Assembly: GCA_035298385.1 (NCBI GenBank)
Contig: DATGYC010000313.1
Coordinates: forward strand, 1 to 5,830
From: DATGYC01 sp035298385
Lineage (GTDB): Bacteria > Bacillota > Sulfobacillia > Symbiobacteriales > Symbiobacteriaceae
Direction of reading: 5' to 3'
DNA length: 5,830 bases
The notes beneath the pieces are model-generated. The model ran no database searches, was not told where the DNA came from, and worked only from the letters and a program-made list of their open reading frames with translations. Made by a program: the position numbers and the translations under genes. Below are positions 1-5,830 of the stretch, in pieces (positions within the stretch are counted from its first letter, which is position 1; each line of letters opens with the position of its first letter).

Positions 1-28
1 CAGCCCCCTGATCTGTTGCCAAAGAGAG

Positions 29-60
29 AAGCCTCGCTAACACAGCGAGGCTTTACTTTT
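29..60. terminator. Intrinsic terminator, probably bidirectional
   Basis: A perfect 10-bp stem (29-38 with 44-53) closes a 5-base loop (39-43). On the plus strand it is followed by a T-rich tail (52-60, TTTACTTTT). On the minus strand the hairpin starts at the TAA stop of the small minus-strand gene (53-55) and is followed by CTCTCTTT, a weaker U tract. It therefore ends the minus-strand gene and probably also a plus-strand gene lying before the window. Only the hairpin is directly visible; use in both directions is inferred. Confidence 0.8.
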
Positions 61-418
61 CAGCGATCAGCGTATGACGGTTCGGCATCCGCCAGACTAG
101 CAAGAAGGCGTCCACCTGATCCCAGAAGGCATCCATGCCCATGGTGGACTCTGTCGTGTCATACGAGTTGGGCCGGCCAATCCCGCCCCCACCCGTTGCG
201 ATGATCCCGCCGTCCCGCAGGGCTAGCGTCAGGTACTGCACATGGCGCGGCTGTACAGCCAAGCCGGTCCGATCTGAGAGCCAGGTGGCGATCGTCTCCA
301 TCGTCGCGACCAGTTCCACCCGACCGCGCGCCTTCCGCTCTGCGATCAGGTCGAGGAAGGCATGCAACAGTAAGGACTCCAGCCGATTCTCGCCTAACCC
401 TGACGCCGAAGCCGCCAT
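53..418 (-). CDS. Small putative winged-helix protein of unknown function
   Basis: This encodes 121 residues from ATG at 418 to TAA at 53-55. The frame stays open to an ATG at 562, but the internal start is chosen because GGGAGGAG (432-425) lies 6 bases before it. The 48 residues of the longer version are Arg/Pro/Cys-rich and look non-coding. I do not recognise the family. Residues 11-30 form a likely amphipathic helix. Residues 37-69 look like two helices of a helix-turn-helix, and residues 70-88 (GGIIATGGGGIGRPNSY) resemble the Gly/Arg wing of a winged helix. The C-terminal part (92-112) is rich in aromatic and hydrophobic residues. No signal peptide or membrane segment is visible. A DNA-binding or regulatory role is inferred from shape only. 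It is transcribed away from the sigma-factor operon, with 340 bases between the two starts, and ends at a terminator hairpin. Confidence 0.7.
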   Translation of the reverse strand: MAASASGLGENRLESLLLHAFLDLIAERKARGRVELVATMETIATWLSDRTGLAVQPRHVQYLTLALRDGGIIATGGGGIGRPNSYDTTESTMGMDAFWDQVDAFLLVWRMPNRHTLIAEK

Positions 419-424
419 CCCAAA

Positions 425-432
425 CTCCTCCC
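425..432 (-). promoter_or_regulatory. Ribosome-binding site fixing the start of the minus-strand gene
   Basis: On the minus strand GGGAGGAG lies 6 bases before the ATG at 418. This is close to the ideal Shine-Dalgarno sequence and spacing, so the protein very likely starts there and not at the ATG at 562. Confidence 0.75.
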
Positions 433-618
433 GCCGAGCCAGCACAGGTAGCGTCTCTCTCTTTCGACAAGGAGAGGGTCTGCATCCTTCTGCTTCGGCA
501 AAAACGCGCGGATTTCCAGAGGCGCCAGATGATGGTCTGCAGGATGCTATAGGGCGATTCAAGGAGTTTTCGTATCTGGGGACGAAACATATAGGGTAAG
601 ACTAAAGGAGTGGTTAGG

Positions 619-762
619 ATGACAAGGTGGGCTGACGCAGCGCCTTCTGGCGTATCGTTTCCTGGCTTTGCACCAACTTGTTACCAACCACGATGGAACA
701 ATGTGCTACCCTCCTACGTCAGAGTAGATGCCGTGCACAACGGAGGAGTGAACCAGGGGTGA
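619..762 (+). CDS. Possible 47-residue leader ORF coupled to the sigma-factor gene
   Basis: ATG at 619 follows AAAGGAG (604-610) at an 8-base spacing, and the frame runs 47 codons to TGA at 760-762. That stop overlaps the GTG start of the sigma gene (759-761) in a GTGA arrangement, typical of translational coupling. The predicted peptide begins MTRWADAAPSGV and has no recognisable domain, signal peptide or membrane segment. Its composition is not convincingly coding. The ECF promoter at 694-720 lies inside this frame, so transcripts from that promoter would lack the leader start. The ORF could matter only on transcripts from an upstream promoter, which I could not identify. The good ribosome-binding site and the exact stop/start overlap are the only support, and either could be chance. 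Confidence 0.3.
   Translation: MTRWADAAPSGVSFPGFAPTCYQPRWNNVLPSYVRVDAVHNGGVNQG
694..720 (+). promoter_or_regulatory. ECF-sigma-type promoter before the sigma-factor operon
   Basis: TGGAAC (694-699) is separated by 17 bases from CGTC (717-720). This fits the known ECF promoter pattern, an AAC-containing -35 with 16-17 bases before a CGTC/CGTA -10, as for B. subtilis SigM, SigX and SigW. Transcription would start near 727, about 32 bases before the GTG at 759 and upstream of its ribosome-binding site. The position is what is expected for an ECF sigma factor transcribing its own operon. It also argues against the in-frame ATG at 678, which lies upstream of the promoter. The motif is seen; autoregulation is inferred. 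Confidence 0.6.
742..748 (+). promoter_or_regulatory. Ribosome-binding site of the sigma-factor gene
   Basis: GGAGGAG lies 10 bases before the GTG at 759. The spacing is slightly long but usable. No comparable site precedes the in-frame ATG at 678, so this site decides the start. Confidence 0.65.
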
Positions 763-1394
763 ATCAAGTCTCTAAGTCGCTGGATGAGTTGCTCGTCGAA
801 CGAGCGAAAAATGGCGATGCTGAGGCCTTCGAGCGGCTGATTCAGCAGTACGAGAAGAAGGTTTACAACTTCGCGTACCGCTACGTCGGCAACCCTGAAG
901 ACGCTGCAGATATCGCACAAGAAGCGCTCGTCCGTGCGTACACCTCGCTGTCGAACTTCCGTGGAAACTCCTCCTTTCAGACCTGGTTGTTACGAATCAC
1001 CTATAACGCCTGCCTCGACGAGCTACGCAAGCGCAGCCGCCAAAAACTCACCTCCATTGACGAGACTGTCTTCGGCGATGAGGGAGAGATGGCTCGCCAG
1101 TTTGCGGATACCGCCGATGGACCAGAGGCGCTGGTCGAGCGCGAAGAGCTTCAACGGACCGTCCATGAGACGATCAAGGAGCTCGACGACGAGCATCGGA
1201 CAATGATCCTGATGCGCGACCTGCAGGGGTACTCCTACAATCAGATTGCTGATGTGCTCGGGCTGAATCTCGGTACCGTCAAATCCAGGATCAATCGGGC
1301 GCGTCAAGCGCTCAAAGAAAAGTTCGGAAACCTGGAACTTTTGACGCCGAGAGTCGTCTACAGCGGTAGGAGGGGGAAATCCCATGAACTGTGA
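759..1394 (+). CDS. ECF (group 4) RNA polymerase sigma factor, SigW/RpoE-like
   Basis: This encodes 211 residues from GTG at 759. It directs RNA polymerase to a small regulon, usually for envelope stress, and is normally held inactive by the anti-sigma factor encoded next. Region 2 spans about residues 20-94: helix 2.1/2.2 (FERLIQQYEKKVYNFAYRYVG), then the core-binding segment NPEDAADIAQEALVRAY (45-61) and the -10-recognition segment with FRG, FQTWLLRI and NACLDELRKR (67-92). An acidic linker follows (100-125). Region 4 spans about 130-189, with the helix-turn-helix YSYNQIADVLGLNLGTVKSR (158-177) that reads the -35. There is no extra C-terminal domain, only a tail of about 20 residues whose DNA carries the ribosome-binding site of the next gene. 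The frame is open back to ATG 678, but the GTG is preferred because of its ribosome-binding site and the ECF promoter at 694-720. The gene overlaps the anti-sigma gene by 11 bases. Confidence 0.93.
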   Translation: MNQVSKSLDELLVERAKNGDAEAFERLIQQYEKKVYNFAYRYVGNPEDAADIAQEALVRAYTSLSNFRGNSSFQTWLLRITYNACLDELRKRSRQKLTSIDETVFGDEGEMARQFADTADGPEALVEREELQRTVHETIKELDDEHRTMILMRDLQGYSYNQIADVLGLNLGTVKSRINRARQALKEKFGNLELLTPRVVYSGRRGKSHEL

Positions 1395-2514
1395 CGGAGT
1401 GCGAGAGCTTCTCTCTGCATATGTGGATGGGGAGTTGTCGCCGGGGGAGTTGCTCCGGGTAGAGCAACACCTACGGCGGTGTCCTCTGTGTGCAGAGGAG
1501 GTGGATGCGCTCCGCCAGGCGATCGCCATGGTTGGCGCCCTGGAGGAGGTTGAACTGCCTGCTGGCTTCCGGGAGGGGCTTCGTGCCCGTCTAGCCCAGG
1601 TCAGCCCGCAGCTTCAGCCTGTCACGCCCGTGACGCCACTCCGGCCGGCCTGGCATCGCCAGGTCAAGCGCTGGGCGTTGCCGGCGGCAGCGGCCGCTGC
1701 CTTTGCCCTGGCTTCATCCGGGGTATACGGTCAACTCGGTCCGCTTCTACATCGAGTAGCAGATAATGGACCGTATGAGTCCGTTAACATTCCGGCTCCG
1801 GATCCCGCGGCGCCCCAGCCAAAGGATACGCAGCCTGCCGTGGTCGACAAGAGTAACGACCTGCCGGCCGGTACGGATCAAGGGTTGGGTACGCAGACGA
1901 CCCCGCCCACTTCCGTGACGCCACCTGCTCCATCCGGGACGGGGACGAAGGCGTCCGCGCCGAATCCGGACCAGGTTGCTGTAACGGGAATGAACGTCGG
2001 CACGACGAAGGTGGCCTCCCTGGTCGACCAGGTGACGGCGCCTGAGAAGCTGCCCGCCCAGTTCGCCAATCGGACGACGGTTCAGGCGGTCGTGCCGGAC
2101 CCGGGCGCCTCCTGTAACGCGCTGAAGTCCTCCCTTGCAGGCACCGAGTGTGCCATCAAGGAGGCCGGCCGTCTTGTAGAGGCTCGCTTCCAGGTCCCGG
2201 TTGACCAGGCGGGGCAGGCTCTCCTTCAGATCACGACGTTGATCGGCGAGGGCGCCACCGTCAAGACCGAGGGCATCGATCGGGCGCCGCAACTGAAGGC
2301 CCAGCATGAGCAACTCATCACGATCGAAGAGGATCTGGCGAAGCTAGCTTTGGCCGTCGACACGGCCAAGGGTGCCGCACAGAAGAAGATCGAGGAAGAG
2401 GCCCTTGCGCGCAAGGTGGATGAAGGTAACAAGGCCGTCGCAGACTACAATCGCCTATCCGCTGAGGTGACTTCGCAGCTCTTTGTGATCGACCTTCAGA
2501 AGCAGGGGCAGTAG
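1384..2514 (+). CDS. Membrane-anchored zinc-finger anti-sigma factor with DUF4349-like outer domain
   Basis: This encodes 376 residues. It is the likely partner that binds and inactivates the preceding sigma factor. Residues 1-45 form a zf-HC2 anti-sigma domain: C3, the segment VRELLSAYVDGELS, and the zinc motif H29-x3-C33-x2-C36. A basic stretch (88-96) precedes an Ala-rich hydrophobic segment (about 97-118), probably the single membrane span with the N-terminus inside. A Pro/Thr/Ser-rich linker (138-195) leads to an outer domain. In that domain, residues 262-297 (from RLVEARFQVP) look like an alpha/beta ferredoxin-like unit, followed by a charged coiled coil (302-360) and a final beta strand (QLFVIDL). 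This order resembles DUF4349, known from putative anti-sigma outer domains; I recognise it by architecture only. C244 and C256 in the outer domain could form a disulfide. AGGAGG (1368-1373) lies 10 bases before the ATG, inside the sigma gene, and the 11-base overlap implies coupled translation that would keep the two proteins in proportion. Confidence 0.85.
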   Translation: MNCDGVRELLSAYVDGELSPGELLRVEQHLRRCPLCAEEVDALRQAIAMVGALEEVELPAGFREGLRARLAQVSPQLQPVTPVTPLRPAWHRQVKRWALPAAAAAAFALASSGVYGQLGPLLHRVADNGPYESVNIPAPDPAAPQPKDTQPAVVDKSNDLPAGTDQGLGTQTTPPTSVTPPAPSGTGTKASAPNPDQVAVTGMNVGTTKVASLVDQVTAPEKLPAQFANRTTVQAVVPDPGASCNALKSSLAGTECAIKEAGRLVEARFQVPVDQAGQALLQITTLIGEGATVKTEGIDRAPQLKAQHEQLITIEEDLAKLALAVDTAKGAAQKKIEEEALARKVDEGNKAVADYNRLSAEVTSQLFVIDLQKQGQ

Positions 2515-2528
2515 GAGAGGCTGAGCCA

Positions 2529-3188
2529 GTGAAGATCCCATCCGTTCTCCTTCTAACAGGAGCGCTGGTTGTGCTAGCGCTCCTGCTTTTGCTTAGCAAT
2601 CCGGCTGCCAACAAGGCGCCTGCCGCGCTTCCCGAACCCCGCCACGTCACGGCGATGGGGGAAGCGGAGGTCAAGGTGAAGCCTGATCAGGCCATAATCC
2701 GGCTCCAAGTGGCGCAGCGATCAGTCTCGGCGGCGACGGCCGAAGGGGCGCACCGGCGTCAGCTTCAGCAGTTCGGTGCCCTCCTGCGCGAGGCCGGGGC
2801 CGAGAGCGACAAGATTCAGGTCGGGCCGTCGGTTTTGAAAGAGCTGCCGCAGGTAGTCGGTGGCCTCTCGTGGGAGGTTCAGAGCGAGGTCCGGATCACC
2901 CTGCGTGACCTGACCAAGGTAGATGATCTCCTGGAGGTAGCCCTTTCCGAAGGCGCCAAGCTCCAGGGTGTCGAGTACGGCTTGGCCAACCCTGAGGTTC
3001 AGGTCGAGAAGGCGCTCGCTGCGGCCCTCGCCAACGCCCGCGGCCGTGCTGAGACGATCGCTGGCGGCGCAGGCGGCACCTTGGGCGCCCCGGTCACCGT
3101 CGAGATGCTCGGCGCCCCCAACGTAGAGGCCGAGACGCCCGAACTGGTTCACCTCAAGTTGACCGTCAAGGCGACCTTCCCGATGTAG
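2529..3188 (+). CDS. SIMPL-domain (DUF541) envelope protein
   Basis: This encodes 219 residues from GTG at 2529. The ribosome-binding site (AGGAGAGG, 2513-2520) overlaps the TAG stop of the anti-sigma gene (2512-2514). A short N-terminus and a hydrophobic run (residues 5-23) form an uncleaved anchor or signal peptide; no lipobox Cys is present. The SIMPL domain follows from about residue 38. Family features are the opening strand VTAMGEAEVKVKPDQAIIRL (40-59), a helix with QFGALLREAGAESDKIQVG (81-99), the strand VQSEVRITLRDLTKVDDLLE (117-136), a segment EGAKLQGVEYGLANPE (141-156), and the Ala-rich helix KALAAALANARGRAETIAG (161-179). Members are usually about 220-250 residues, so this is complete. 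The biochemical role of the family is not settled. E. coli YggE is linked to oxidative stress and BP26 is a periplasmic antigen. Its place as third gene suggests it belongs to the regulon of the sigma factor and acts outside the membrane beside the anti-sigma outer domain. A strong terminator follows 6 bases after the stop. Confidence 0.88.
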   Translation: MKIPSVLLLTGALVVLALLLLLSNPAANKAPAALPEPRHVTAMGEAEVKVKPDQAIIRLQVAQRSVSAATAEGAHRRQLQQFGALLREAGAESDKIQVGPSVLKELPQVVGGLSWEVQSEVRITLRDLTKVDDLLEVALSEGAKLQGVEYGLANPEVQVEKALAAALANARGRAETIAGGAGGTLGAPVTVEMLGAPNVEAETPELVHLKLTVKATFPM

Positions 3189-3194
3189 ATGAAC

Positions 3195-3223
3195 GCCCTG
3201 CCACTGGCGGGGCTTTTCCTTTT
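3195..3223 (+). terminator. Intrinsic terminator of the sigma/anti-sigma/SIMPL operon
   Basis: An 8-bp G+C-rich stem including one G-T wobble (3195-3202 with 3206-3213) closes a 3-base loop. It is followed directly by TTTTCCTTTT (3214-3223). It begins 6 bases after the SIMPL stop codon and separates the operon from polA. Confidence 0.85.
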
Positions 3224-3282
3224 GAGAGGAAACCGCTGGGGGTCTCCCGAATTGTGAGAGAGCCCATGTTGAATCTTTTCAT

Positions 3283-3311
3283 AACCGCAGGTTGTGCGGT
3301 TCGATACGAAC
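3283..3311. repeat. Two overlapping inverted repeats before polA
   Basis: A perfect 7-bp inverted repeat (AACCGCA 3283-3289, TGCGGTT 3295-3301, 5-base spacer) runs into a second one (GTTCG 3299-3303, CGAAC 3307-3311, 3-base spacer). They share three bases, so in RNA only one hairpin could form fully at a time. No T tract follows, so neither is a terminator. They could be an operator or leader structure for polA, or chance. The second has the half-sites of a LexA box in the reverse arrangement, so it is not a canonical SOS box. Confidence 0.4.
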
Positions 3312-3312
3312 G

Positions 3313-3341
3313 CGAAACTGGTTCAATCTCCCCGAAACTGG
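3313..3341 (+). repeat. 9-bp direct repeat at 20-bp spacing before polA
   Basis: CGAAACTGG occurs at 3313-3321 and again at 3333-3341, exactly 20 bp apart, so both copies face the same side of the helix. The second copy ends 31 bases before the polA start. This is the geometry of a tandem regulator-binding site near a promoter. No known regulator is recognised. A weak -10-like TACCAT follows at 3343-3348, without a good -35. Confidence 0.4.
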
Positions 3342-3372
3342 ATACCATACCCAAGTGAAGTGAGGTGCACCC

Positions 3373-5830
3373 ATGCCGGCCGAACCGAAGCTCCTCTTGC
3401 TCGACGGAAACTCCCTGGCCAACCGTGCCTTCTATGCCGTCCATCTCTTCTCCACCTCCGACGGGACCTTCACGAACGCCGTCTACGGCTTCTTGACCAT
3501 GCTCTACAAGCTCTTGGAGGAGGAGAAGCCGGACTACCTGGCCGTCGCCTTTGACAAGGGCTCCGCTACCTTCCGTCATCAGCAGTACACGGAGTACAAG
3601 GGGACCCGCAAGGGCGCCCCCGACGAGTTCAAGCCCCAACTCGAACTCCTACGTGAGGTTCTGACCACGCTAAACGTCCCCTGGTTCCGCCTCGATGAGG
3701 TCGAGGCGGATGATATCCTGGGTACCCTGGCCAAGCAAGCGCAGGCCGAAGGGGTCCGGGCCTATGTCGTGACCGGCGATAAGGACGCCCTGCAGCTCGT
3801 CGATGAGAAGATCACGACGGTCTACACCAAGAAGGGCATCTCGGAGACGGTTCGCTACGACCCTGAGACCTTGAAGTCGGAGTATGGCCTTGCGCCCAGC
3901 CAGATCATCGACCTAAAGGCCCTGATGGGCGATACCTCGGACAACATCCCCGGTGTCCCCGGCGTCGGTGAGAAGACCGCCATGAAGCTGCTGGCCGACT
4001 ACGGGACGGTTGAGAACGTCTACGCACATCTTGCTGAGATCAAGGGCGCCCTCAAGACCAAGCTAGAGGCGGGCTCTGAGTCCGCCAAGCTCTCCAAGTG
4101 GCTCGCCACCATTAAGATCGATGCCCCGGTCCAGTTCGACCATGAGGGGCTGAAGGTTAAGGAGCCTAACTGGGCCGAGGCAGTCGCCCTCTTCAAGAAG
4201 CTCGAGTTCAAGTCGCTCCTGCCGAAGGTGACGCCGAAGGCTGGCACGACCCAGGCAGTGGAGGTACAGGAAGCCCAGGTTGAAGCGGTGGCGGCGATCC
4301 CCGTGCCGCCCTTCCAGGCTGTAGCTGATGCCGCCGCTGTCGAGGCCTTCCTGGCGAAGCTCCCGGCGGGTGAGCCGGTCGCGCTGCTCGCCCTGACCCA
4401 GAACGGAGCGGGCGATCCCGGGCGCCCCGTTCCCGCCGGTGTTGCTCTTGTGGCAGGCGGTAACGGCCTCTGGGCGATGGGTGATGCGATCCCGGCCCTG
4501 CGCGGGCTGATCGAGTCGGACCGTCTGGTCATCGGCCACGCCACCAAGCCGTTCTACAACTGGGCGTACGGCCAGGGCTGGAACCCGAATCCCCCTGCCT
4601 TTGATACGGAACTCGCTGGCTATCTGCTCACGCCGGGTCGCTCCGAGTATGACCTAGCCGACATGGCCCGCATCCACGGCCTGGGCGAGTATCCTGGCTC
4701 GAACGATGGTGAGCACGTGATCCACCGGGCCGCCGTCCTGGTGCCGCTGAAGGCGAAGATGGAGGCAGCGATGGCCGAGCAGGGCATGACCGAGCTCTAC
4801 CAGACGGTCGAGCTTCCCCTGCTGCCGATCCTCGCCCGGATGGAGTCGGCCGGCATCGCCGTCAATCCAGCGACGCTGCATCACATGGCCAAGGACCTCG
4901 AGGTCCGGATCATTGAGCTGACCGGTGAGATTCATACCCTGGCGAAGGGCCCGTTCAACATCGGTTCGCCCAAGCAGCTTGGGGAGGTTCTCTTCGAGCG
5001 CCTTGGCCTGCCCTCGGGCAAGAAGACGAAGTCCGGAACCTACTCGACCGACGCCGAGGTCCTTGAGATCCTGGCGGAGGAGCACCTGATCGCATCGAAG
5101 ATCCTGGATTGGCGGACGCTCTCCAAGCTGAAGTCGACCTACGTGGACGCCCTCGGCACCCTGATCGCACGGGACGGTCGCATCCACACGACCTTCGCCC
5201 AGACCGTCGCCGAGACCGGGCGCCTCTCCTCCAAGGACCCAAACTTACAGAACATCCCGATCCGCATCGAGGAGGGCCGACGGGTCCGTCAGGCTTTCAT
5301 CGCCCGGAAGGGACATAAGCTGGTCGCTGCCGACTACTCGCAGGTCGAGCTCCGGGTCGTCGCCCACTATGCGGGCGATAAGGCCCTGATCGACGCCTTC
5401 ACGCACGACCAGGATATCCACGCGGCGACGGCTGCTGCCGTCCGGGGCGTCCCGATCGAGGCGGTCACGACCGAGATGCGCCGTCAGGCCAAGGCGGTCA
5501 ACTTCGGCCTGATCTATGGCCAGACCGACTTCGGCCTCGCTCGCGGCCTCGGGATCTCCCGCGCCGAGGCCAAGACGTTCATTGAGACCTACTTCGCTCG
5601 GTTCAACGGGGTCCGGCAGTACATGGAGGAGCAGAAGGCGAAGGCGAAGGAGCTTGGCTACGTCACCACCCTCCTCGGTCGCAAGCGCCCGCTCCCCGAG
5701 ATCAATCACCGCATCTACACCATCCGCCAGAACGCCGAGCGCGTGGCGATCAACACCCCGATCCAGGGGACGGCAGCTGACCTGATGAAGCTGGCGATGA
5801 TCCGGGTAGCGGAGCGGCTGACGGAGGCGG
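3373..5830 (+). CDS. polA: DNA polymerase I, 3' end cut by the window, proofreading site degenerate
   Basis: The first 819 codons are present. The enzyme fills gaps after RNA-primer removal and in excision repair. The 5'-nuclease domain (1-290) has its acidic metal ligands: D11 in LLLLDGNSLA, D61, E111/D113/D114 in EVEADDIL, D136/D138 in TGDKDAL, and D187/D190 in GDTSDNIPGVPGVGEKT. The middle domain (about 315-470) has the 3'-5' exonuclease fold but lacks the catalytic residues: Leu339 and Leu341 replace the Exo I Asp and Glu, Phe394 replaces the Exo II Asp, and His448 and Arg452 replace the Exo III Tyr and Asp. The polymerase domain starts near 475, with TGRLSSKDPNLQNIPIR, motif A DYSQVELR (D654) and motif B RRQAKAVNFGLIYG (R703, K707, F711, Y715). 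Phe711 predicts normal discrimination against dideoxynucleotides. Motif C (HDE) lies beyond the edge, with about 60 residues missing. The ATG follows GAGGTG (3362-3367) by 5 bases. Confidence 0.97.
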   Translation, partial: MPAEPKLLLLDGNSLANRAFYAVHLFSTSDGTFTNAVYGFLTMLYKLLEEEKPDYLAVAFDKGSATFRHQQYTEYKGTRKGAPDEFKPQLELLREVLTTLNVPWFRLDEVEADDILGTLAKQAQAEGVRAYVVTGDKDALQLVDEKITTVYTKKGISETVRYDPETLKSEYGLAPSQIIDLKALMGDTSDNIPGVPGVGEKTAMKLLADYGTVENVYAHLAEIKGALKTKLEAGSESAKLSKWLATIKIDAPVQFDHEGLKVKEPNWAEAVALFKKLEFKSLLPKVTPKAGTTQAVEVQEAQVEAVAAIPVPPFQAVADAAAVEAFLAKLPAGEPVALLALTQNGAGDPGRPVPAGVALVAGGNGLWAMGDAIPALRGLIESDRLVIGHATKPFYNWAYGQGWNPNPPAFDTELAGYLLTPGRSEYDLADMARIHGLGEYPGSNDGEHVIHRAAVLVPLKAKMEAAMAEQGMTELYQTVELPLLPILARMESAGIAVNPATLHHMAKDLEVRIIELTGEIHTLAKGPFNIGSPKQLGEVLFERLGLPSGKKTKSGTYSTDAEVLEILAEEHLIASKILDWRTLSKLKSTYVDALGTLIARDGRIHTTFAQTVAETGRLSSKDPNLQNIPIRIEEGRRVRQAFIARKGHKLVAADYSQVELRVVAHYAGDKALIDAFTHDQDIHAATAAAVRGVPIEAVTTEMRRQAKAVNFGLIYGQTDFGLARGLGISRAEAKTFIETYFARFNGVRQYMEEQKAKAKELGYVTTLLGRKRPLPEINHRIYTIRQNAERVAINTPIQGTAADLMKLAMIRVAERLTEA

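Larger units (their letters stand above)
419..758. other. Intergenic region between divergent genes
   Basis: These 340 bases separate the starts of the minus-strand gene and the sigma-factor gene. The right-hand part holds an ECF-type promoter (694-720), a possible short leader ORF (619-762) and the ribosome-binding site of the sigma gene. The left-hand part (433-600) would carry the minus-strand gene's promoter, but I found no -35/-10 pair there that I would defend. An imperfect hairpin (457-476, 8 bp with one mismatch and a 4-base loop) lies in the probable leader of the minus-strand gene. Longer frames crossing the region on either strand look like chance. Confidence 0.7.

Noticed and set aside
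477..547. 8-bp direct repeat GGTCTGCA (477-484 and 534-541) and inverted pair GCATCCT/AGGATGC
   Set aside because: Short, widely spaced matches of this size are expected by chance, and no function fits them.
419..562. 48-residue N-terminal extension of the minus-strand protein
   Set aside because: There is no ribosome-binding site at the 562 ATG, the residues look non-coding, and a near-ideal site precedes the ATG at 418.
135..599. Open frame of 154 codons on the plus strand
   Set aside because: It is antisense to the minus-strand gene, has no ribosome-binding site, and its composition (Arg/Ser/Pro-rich) is that of a shadow frame.
678..758. 27-residue N-terminal extension of the sigma factor from ATG 678
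   Set aside because: It has no ribosome-binding site, falls outside the conserved sigma domain, and contains the ECF promoter.
3269..3310. TTGAAT (3269-3274) as a -35 for polA
   Set aside because: No -10-like hexamer lies at 16-18 bases; the nearest A+T-rich candidates are at the wrong spacing.
3299..3311. Possible LexA (SOS) box before polA
   Set aside because: The half-sites are in the order GTTCG...CGAAC, whereas the Gram-positive SOS box is CGAAC...GTTCG with a 4-base spacer.
4020..4547. Long minus-strand frames inside polA (also 4654-5187 and 5245-5709)
   Set aside because: These are antisense shadows of a high-G+C gene with strong third-position bias, with no recognisable protein and no ribosome-binding sites of note.

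Overview
The window is bacterial, with high G+C (my impression is about 60%, not counted), dense genes and strong purine-rich ribosome-binding sites. The Pol I has a degenerate proofreading domain. The sigma factor resembles the SigW/RpoE type and sits with a zinc-finger anti-sigma factor. Together these suggest a high-G+C member of the Bacillota (Clostridia or Desulfotomaculum-like lineages). This is an inference from protein style; no taxonomic marker is present.

Layout: (1) 1-60, an intrinsic, probably bidirectional terminator. (2) 53-418, minus strand, a small protein of 121 residues with a probable winged helix, whose start is fixed by a strong ribosome-binding site. (3) 419-758, a 340-base region between divergent genes. 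It holds a good ECF-type promoter (694-720) and a possible 47-codon leader ORF (619-762) that ends on the start codon of the sigma gene. (4) 759-3188, a compact three-gene operon: ECF sigma factor, membrane-anchored zinc-finger anti-sigma factor with a large extracytoplasmic domain, and a membrane-anchored or secreted SIMPL (DUF541) protein. It is closed by a strong terminator at 3195-3223. (5) 3224-3372, an intergenic region with two inverted repeats and a 9-bp direct repeat at 20-bp spacing. (6) 3373 to the window edge, polA, truncated by the end of the window with its last roughly 60 codons missing.

The operon reads as a self-contained envelope-signalling module. The anti-sigma factor would hold the sigma factor at the membrane and release it on a signal sensed outside. 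The sigma factor would then transcribe its own operon from the ECF promoter. The SIMPL protein is a co-expressed envelope component of unknown function. polA looks like a separate, constitutive housekeeping gene.

Most of the window is ordinary. The points most worth a second look are the apparent autoregulatory promoter, the possible coupled leader ORF, the DUF4349-like sensor domain paired with a SIMPL protein, and the repeats before polA. I saw no tRNA, rRNA, CRISPR array, insertion sequence or phage gene.
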